64,000 nt of DNA from Shimwellia blattae DSM 4481 = NBRC 105725 (lineage in GTDB: Bacteria > Pseudomonadota > Gammaproteobacteria > Enterobacterales > Enterobacteriaceae), in assembly GCF_000262305.1 (NCBI RefSeq), contig NC_017910.1:3038001-3102000 (forward strand), in the 5' to 3' direction. A program made the translations under genes and the position numbers. Under the pieces are notes generated by a model that saw only the letters and a program-made list of their open reading frames with translations, was not told where the DNA came from and made no database searches. This document shows positions 60,799 through 64,000 of the stretch, in pieces; the stretch's first letter is position 1, and every line of letters starts with the position of its first letter.

Positions 60799-62701
60799 AC
60801 TGGCTGACATCAATATCAAACTGCTTCATTTTACGCCACAGGGTGGTGCGGCCGATATCCAGCAGGTGGGACATCTCCTGCACCCGGCCGCAGGTGACCC
60901 TGGCGGCGTGGATGATCGCCTCTTTTTCCATGGCGGAGAAACTCATGCTGGCGGGCATCATGGCCGTGTTGCCCGGCATTCCCGGGTGCTCACTGAACAG
61001 CCAGCCGGGCAGATTGCTCAGCCGGATATGGCCGTGCTCACTGCTGATGGCAATATTCTCCACAATGCTGTTGAGCTCAAAATCATTACCCGGCCAGGAG
61101 TAGGCCACCAGATGCGCCAGGGCATCGTCATCCACCTTCAGGCGCGAAGAGAAGCGCCGCTCCAGGGTGCGCAACCGGCTGTGCACCAGCGACGGGATGC
61201 TGTTCCGGCGCTCGCGCAGGGGCGGAATACTGATCTCAAAGGAGTGCAGCGCATAATACAGCTGGCGGCTGAAGCGGTTCTGTTCCACCAGGTTACCGAG
61301 ATCGGTCGTGGTGGTGGCGATAACTTTCACGTCTACCGGGATCAGGCGGCGCGCATCCAGCCGGGTCACCACCCCCTGCTTGATAACCTGCAACAGCACA
61401 GACTGTAGCTCCGGCGCCAGGTATTCAATCTTCTCCAGGAACAGGGTGCCGCCGCTGGCCAGCTCCAGGCGGCTCAGGCGGCCGTTTTCCTCTTCGGTGG
61501 CGGCGCTGCCCATAAAGTCCACCCCCAGGGCGTTGTCCGCATACAGCTGGCAGTTCACGGCGATAAACGGGCCTGCGGCGCGGGTGCTCTCATTATGAAT
61601 GGCCTGGGCAATCAGCTCCTTGCCGACCCCCTCTTCCCCGCGCATCAGCACCGGGAAGCTGCCCCGGGCGGCCTGGCGGCCAAAATGGATAAGCCGGCGG
61701 GTTTCTGCGTCGTCTGCCGCCATCTGGGCGAAGGTGTGGCTCACCTTACCCAGCTGGCTGGTCATCAGCTGGCGCATCTGCTCTACCGGGTGCAATAACA
61801 GAATAAAACTGGTGCCCTGGGCTTCAACAATCGGTTTCAGGGTGATCACCGCATCCACAAACTGGTGCTGGCTTTCAAAGGTCACCTCCGCGTGGCTGAG
61901 CGGCCTGGCGTGCTTAATGGCCCGGCGCAGCAGGGCAGGCAGCGTGACCAGATCGCTGATATTTTTCCCCTGGCAGGCCTGGGCATCCAGGTGCAGTAAT
62001 GTTGCCGCCTGGGGGTTCAGAAACTGCAGTGTGCCCTGCTCATTCCAGGCCATCACCCCGTCGTCCATACTCTCCAGCAGGCCGTACATCTGGTTAAGGT
62101 GGCGGTTAGACTCCGCCAGCAGGCTATCCGTCAGCAGGGAGTTCCCCACTTCCCGGGCCATCGCCAGGGTTAATGAGAGATCCGCCACCCCGGATTGCTC
62201 CGCATAGCAGCACAGGGCAATGGAGCCAAACAGGCGGCCATGGTTATCAAATACCGGCGTGGAGCAAAACGCCCACGGAAACAGCGCCTGCTTAAAATGC
62301 TGATCCCCCCGGGTCCGGATCGGCTGGCCCACCATAGATGCCAGCGAAAGCGCACAGGTGCCAATAATACTCTCAGCACAATAGCTACCGGCCTGGAACC
62401 CCAGCGTATCCAGCTGCGCCAGAATATCCGGGTGCCCGCAACGGCTCAGCACACAGGCAGACTCATCCAGAATAAGCAACACGCACTCACGGCCGTCCAT
62501 ATATTCCCAGGCATCCTCCAGGGCCGCCTGGCCGATGGTCAGCAGCGCGGTTTTACGGCGGCTGATGGACTGAAACGTCAGCCCCTGGGCCTGATGGGGG
62601 GTGCTCCAGGTTTCACGCTGCATCATCTTGCCGCAGCGGTGCCAGGACTGGGCAATAAACGAAGAGAGCGCCTGCCCGGTATGCTCATTCTGCATAGTCA
62701 T
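60776..62701 (-). CDS. dhaR: dha regulon activator DhaR
   Basis: A 641-residue enhancer-binding-type regulator: GAF domain (about 45-195), PAS (about 200-310), AAA+ core with Walker A GEEGVGKE (355-362), Walker B-like LFLEKIEY, R-finger region PPLRERR, and a Fis-type HTH (EMSHLLDIGRTTLWRKMKQF). The GAFTGA loop that contacts sigma-54 is missing (GVDFMGSAATEEENG instead), as in E. coli DhaR, which acts at a sigma-70 promoter. DhaR senses the glycerol/dihydroxyacetone state, in E. coli through the kinase subunits. Confidence 0.93.
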   Translation of the reverse strand: MTMQNEHTGQALSSFIAQSWHRCGKMMQRETWSTPHQAQGLTFQSISRRKTALLTIGQAALEDAWEYMDGRECVLLILDESACVLSRCGHPDILAQLDTLGFQAGSYCAESIIGTCALSLASMVGQPIRTRGDQHFKQALFPWAFCSTPVFDNHGRLFGSIALCCYAEQSGVADLSLTLAMAREVGNSLLTDSLLAESNRHLNQMYGLLESMDDGVMAWNEQGTLQFLNPQAATLLHLDAQACQGKNISDLVTLPALLRRAIKHARPLSHAEVTFESQHQFVDAVITLKPIVEAQGTSFILLLHPVEQMRQLMTSQLGKVSHTFAQMAADDAETRRLIHFGRQAARGSFPVLMRGEEGVGKELIAQAIHNESTRAAGPFIAVNCQLYADNALGVDFMGSAATEEENGRLSRLELASGGTLFLEKIEYLAPELQSVLLQVIKQGVVTRLDARRLIPVDVKVIATTTTDLGNLVEQNRFSRQLYYALHSFEISIPPLRERRNSIPSLVHSRLRTLERRFSSRLKVDDDALAHLVAYSWPGNDFELNSIVENIAISSEHGHIRLSNLPGWLFSEHPGMPGNTAMMPASMSFSAMEKEAIIHAARVTCGRVQEMSHLLDIGRTTLWRKMKQFDIDVSQFRRRHQE

Positions 62702-62808
62702 AACCTGTCTTACTCATTGCGCTGGCCCCTCAGGGCACAGCCATAAAAACAACACCCCCCGGCACCGCGAATGCGCGAAGCCAGGGGGCGTTACCTGCCA
62801 GGGTGCAA

Positions 62809-62826
62809 GGGCCGGTTAACCGGCCC
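62809..62826. repeat. Perfect 18-bp palindrome between dhaD and dhaR
   Basis: GGGCCGGTTAACCGGCCC is self-complementary over 18 bases and lies 11 bases past the dhaD stop. There is no T-run, so it may be a weak hairpin or a protein site, not a classical terminator. Confidence 0.6.
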
Positions 62827-62836
62827 GCAACCGCAA

Positions 62837-63934
62837 TTACTTCGCCGCCCACTGGGCGCCGAGGCGATCAGCGGTCAGAATGGCGCCATATACACTTTCC
62901 GGTGTTACCGGGAACGGCATATTGTGGATGGTTTCCCCTTCGGCGCAAGTGGCTTTTGCCACAGCAAGAATTTTCTCTTCAATACCGTCTTTGACACCCA
63001 TCTGGGCCAGGGTCACCGGCAGGCCCACTTTCTGGCAGAAACCGAGCACGGTTTCAATCTCTTCCATCGGGCTGTTTTGCAGCACCAGTTGTGCCAGCGT
63101 ACCGAAGGCCACTTTCTCCCCGTGGTAGAGGTGGTGGCACTCTTCCAGAATGGTAAAGCCGTTATGGATGGCGTGGGCACCGGCCAGGCCGCTGCTTTCA
63201 AAACCAATACCGCTCAGGTAGGTGTTGGCTTCCACAATGCGCTCCAGCGCCACGGTCACAACGCCTGCCTCAGCGGCCAGGCGGGCTTTTTCCCCTTCGG
63301 CCAGCAGCGTGTCGTAGCACAGGCGGGCCAGGCTCAGGGCAGCGGCGGTAGACTGACCACCGGCCATGCTGACAGCGCGGGCGTCGTAGCAGGCTTTCGC
63401 CTCAAACCAGGTGGAGAGCGCATCCCCCATGCCGGAAACCAGTAAACGCACCGGCGCTTTGGCGATAATCGCCGTATCCATCACCACCATATCGGGGTTT
63501 TTCGGGTAGACCAGATACTCTTCAAACTCGCCGGATTCGGTATAGATAACAGACAGGGCGCTGGTGGGCGCATCGGTAGAGGCGATGGTCGGAATGATCA
63601 CCACCGGCAGCTTCTGGTAGTAGCCAATGGCTTTAGCGGTATCGAGGGTTTTCCCGCCGCCAACCCCGACAACCCCTTTGCAGCCTTTTTGTTTGAGAAT
63701 CGCCCCCAGGCGGTTGATCTCTGCATGGCTGCATTCGCCGTTAAAGCGCTCGGCGTGGCAGGTTACCCCGTTCTCATGCAGGCCGTTCAGCACCTTGTCA
63801 CCGGCCAGTTTCATCACGAAATCATCGGCAATCACAAAAAAGCTGTCCGCCAGGTTTTTGGCATACTGACCAAACTGGGCCGCAGCATCAGGGCCCTGAA
63901 GATATTTTGCCGGAGACTGAATAACTTGTAGCAT
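62837..63934 (-). CDS. dhaD: Glycerol dehydrogenase DhaD (NAD+-dependent)
   Basis: A 365-residue zinc-dependent enzyme of the oxidative branch that converts glycerol to dihydroxyacetone. GGGKTLDTAKAIGYYQKLPV, IPTIASTDAPTSALSVIYT and the metal ligands in SGLAGAHAIHNGFTILEE and YHGEKVAFGTL are intact. GTGAGGGTG lies just upstream of the ATG. It is upstream of and codirectional with dhaR; the kinase genes expected beside it would lie outside the window. Confidence 0.95.
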   Translation of the reverse strand: MLQVIQSPAKYLQGPDAAAQFGQYAKNLADSFFVIADDFVMKLAGDKVLNGLHENGVTCHAERFNGECSHAEINRLGAILKQKGCKGVVGVGGGKTLDTAKAIGYYQKLPVVIIPTIASTDAPTSALSVIYTESGEFEEYLVYPKNPDMVVMDTAIIAKAPVRLLVSGMGDALSTWFEAKACYDARAVSMAGGQSTAAALSLARLCYDTLLAEGEKARLAAEAGVVTVALERIVEANTYLSGIGFESSGLAGAHAIHNGFTILEECHHLYHGEKVAFGTLAQLVLQNSPMEEIETVLGFCQKVGLPVTLAQMGVKDGIEEKILAVAKATCAEGETIHNMPFPVTPESVYGAILTADRLGAQWAAK

Positions 63935-64000
63935 TCTCTACACCCTCACATTGAACTCGTTTCCATGATAACGCCGGGTATGACTCACACCTGCCTGCAA

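Noticed and set aside
62809..62826. Palindrome after dhaD as a terminator
   Set aside because: No T-run follows on either strand; kept only as a palindrome.
1..64000. tRNA or rRNA genes and CRISPR arrays
   Set aside because: I looked for them and saw none; a dedicated scan (tRNAscan, CRISPR finder) would be decisive.

Overview
The window is chromosomal DNA from an enterobacterium of the Escherichia/Klebsiella/Citrobacter kind. Its housekeeping genes (hemB, pheP, ssu, dha) have close enteric counterparts and GC is moderate to high. An aerobic dha regulon split by a Mu-like prophage matches what I remember being reported for Shimwellia (Escherichia) blattae, where a Mu-like phage inactivated the B12-dependent glycerol dehydratase locus. 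That assignment is from memory and was not searched.

Left chromosomal arm (1-22660): the 3' end of hemB; a small YmgB/AriR-like gene; pheP; an alkanesulfonate cluster in an unusual arrangement (ssuE-ssuC-ssuB-ssuD on +, ssuA convergent on -); an iron-dependent alcohol dehydrogenase; an Rpn-family nuclease; a frameshifted TonB-dependent receptor behind a Fur box; an M20 amidohydrolase with a solute-binding protein; a shortened formate-dehydrogenase-H-like protein behind a good sigma-54 promoter; an unlisted 57-residue gene that closely resembles the membrane toxin GhoT, without an adjacent ghoS; an ArsR-like regulator with an old-yellow-enzyme reductase; and the distal dha genes dhaF, dhaE and the 3' part of dhaC.

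Prophage (22661-55997, about 33.3 kb): a complete-looking Mu-like genome inserted in dhaC. Its transposase end lies on the right, and every gene except the repressor is on the - strand. From right to left: S24-type repressor with an operator array, Ner, transposase A, ATPase B, early genes (tandem-HTH protein, DUF3164, MazG-like, GemA), the Mor activator, a low-GC cargo gene, the lysis cluster, DNA packaging (small and large terminase, portal, gpF), protease with nested scaffold, capsid, contractile tail (sheath, tube, frameshifted chaperone pair, tape measure, N, P, 45-48), and two receptor-binding proteins with an assembly protein between them. I see no gin invertase and no mom gene.

Right arm (55998-64000): the 5' part of dhaC, intact dhaB, then divergently orfY-dhaT-dhaG-cobalamin adenosyltransferase, convergent with dhaR, and dhaD. 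Intact dha genes would turn glycerol into 3-hydroxypropionaldehyde (DhaBCE, reactivated by DhaFG with fresh adenosylcobalamin) and then 1,3-propanediol (DhaT), while DhaD starts the oxidative branch. The insertion breaks the medium dehydratase subunit and separates dhaE and dhaF from their promoter, so the reductive branch should be off while dhaT, dhaD and dhaR remain intact.
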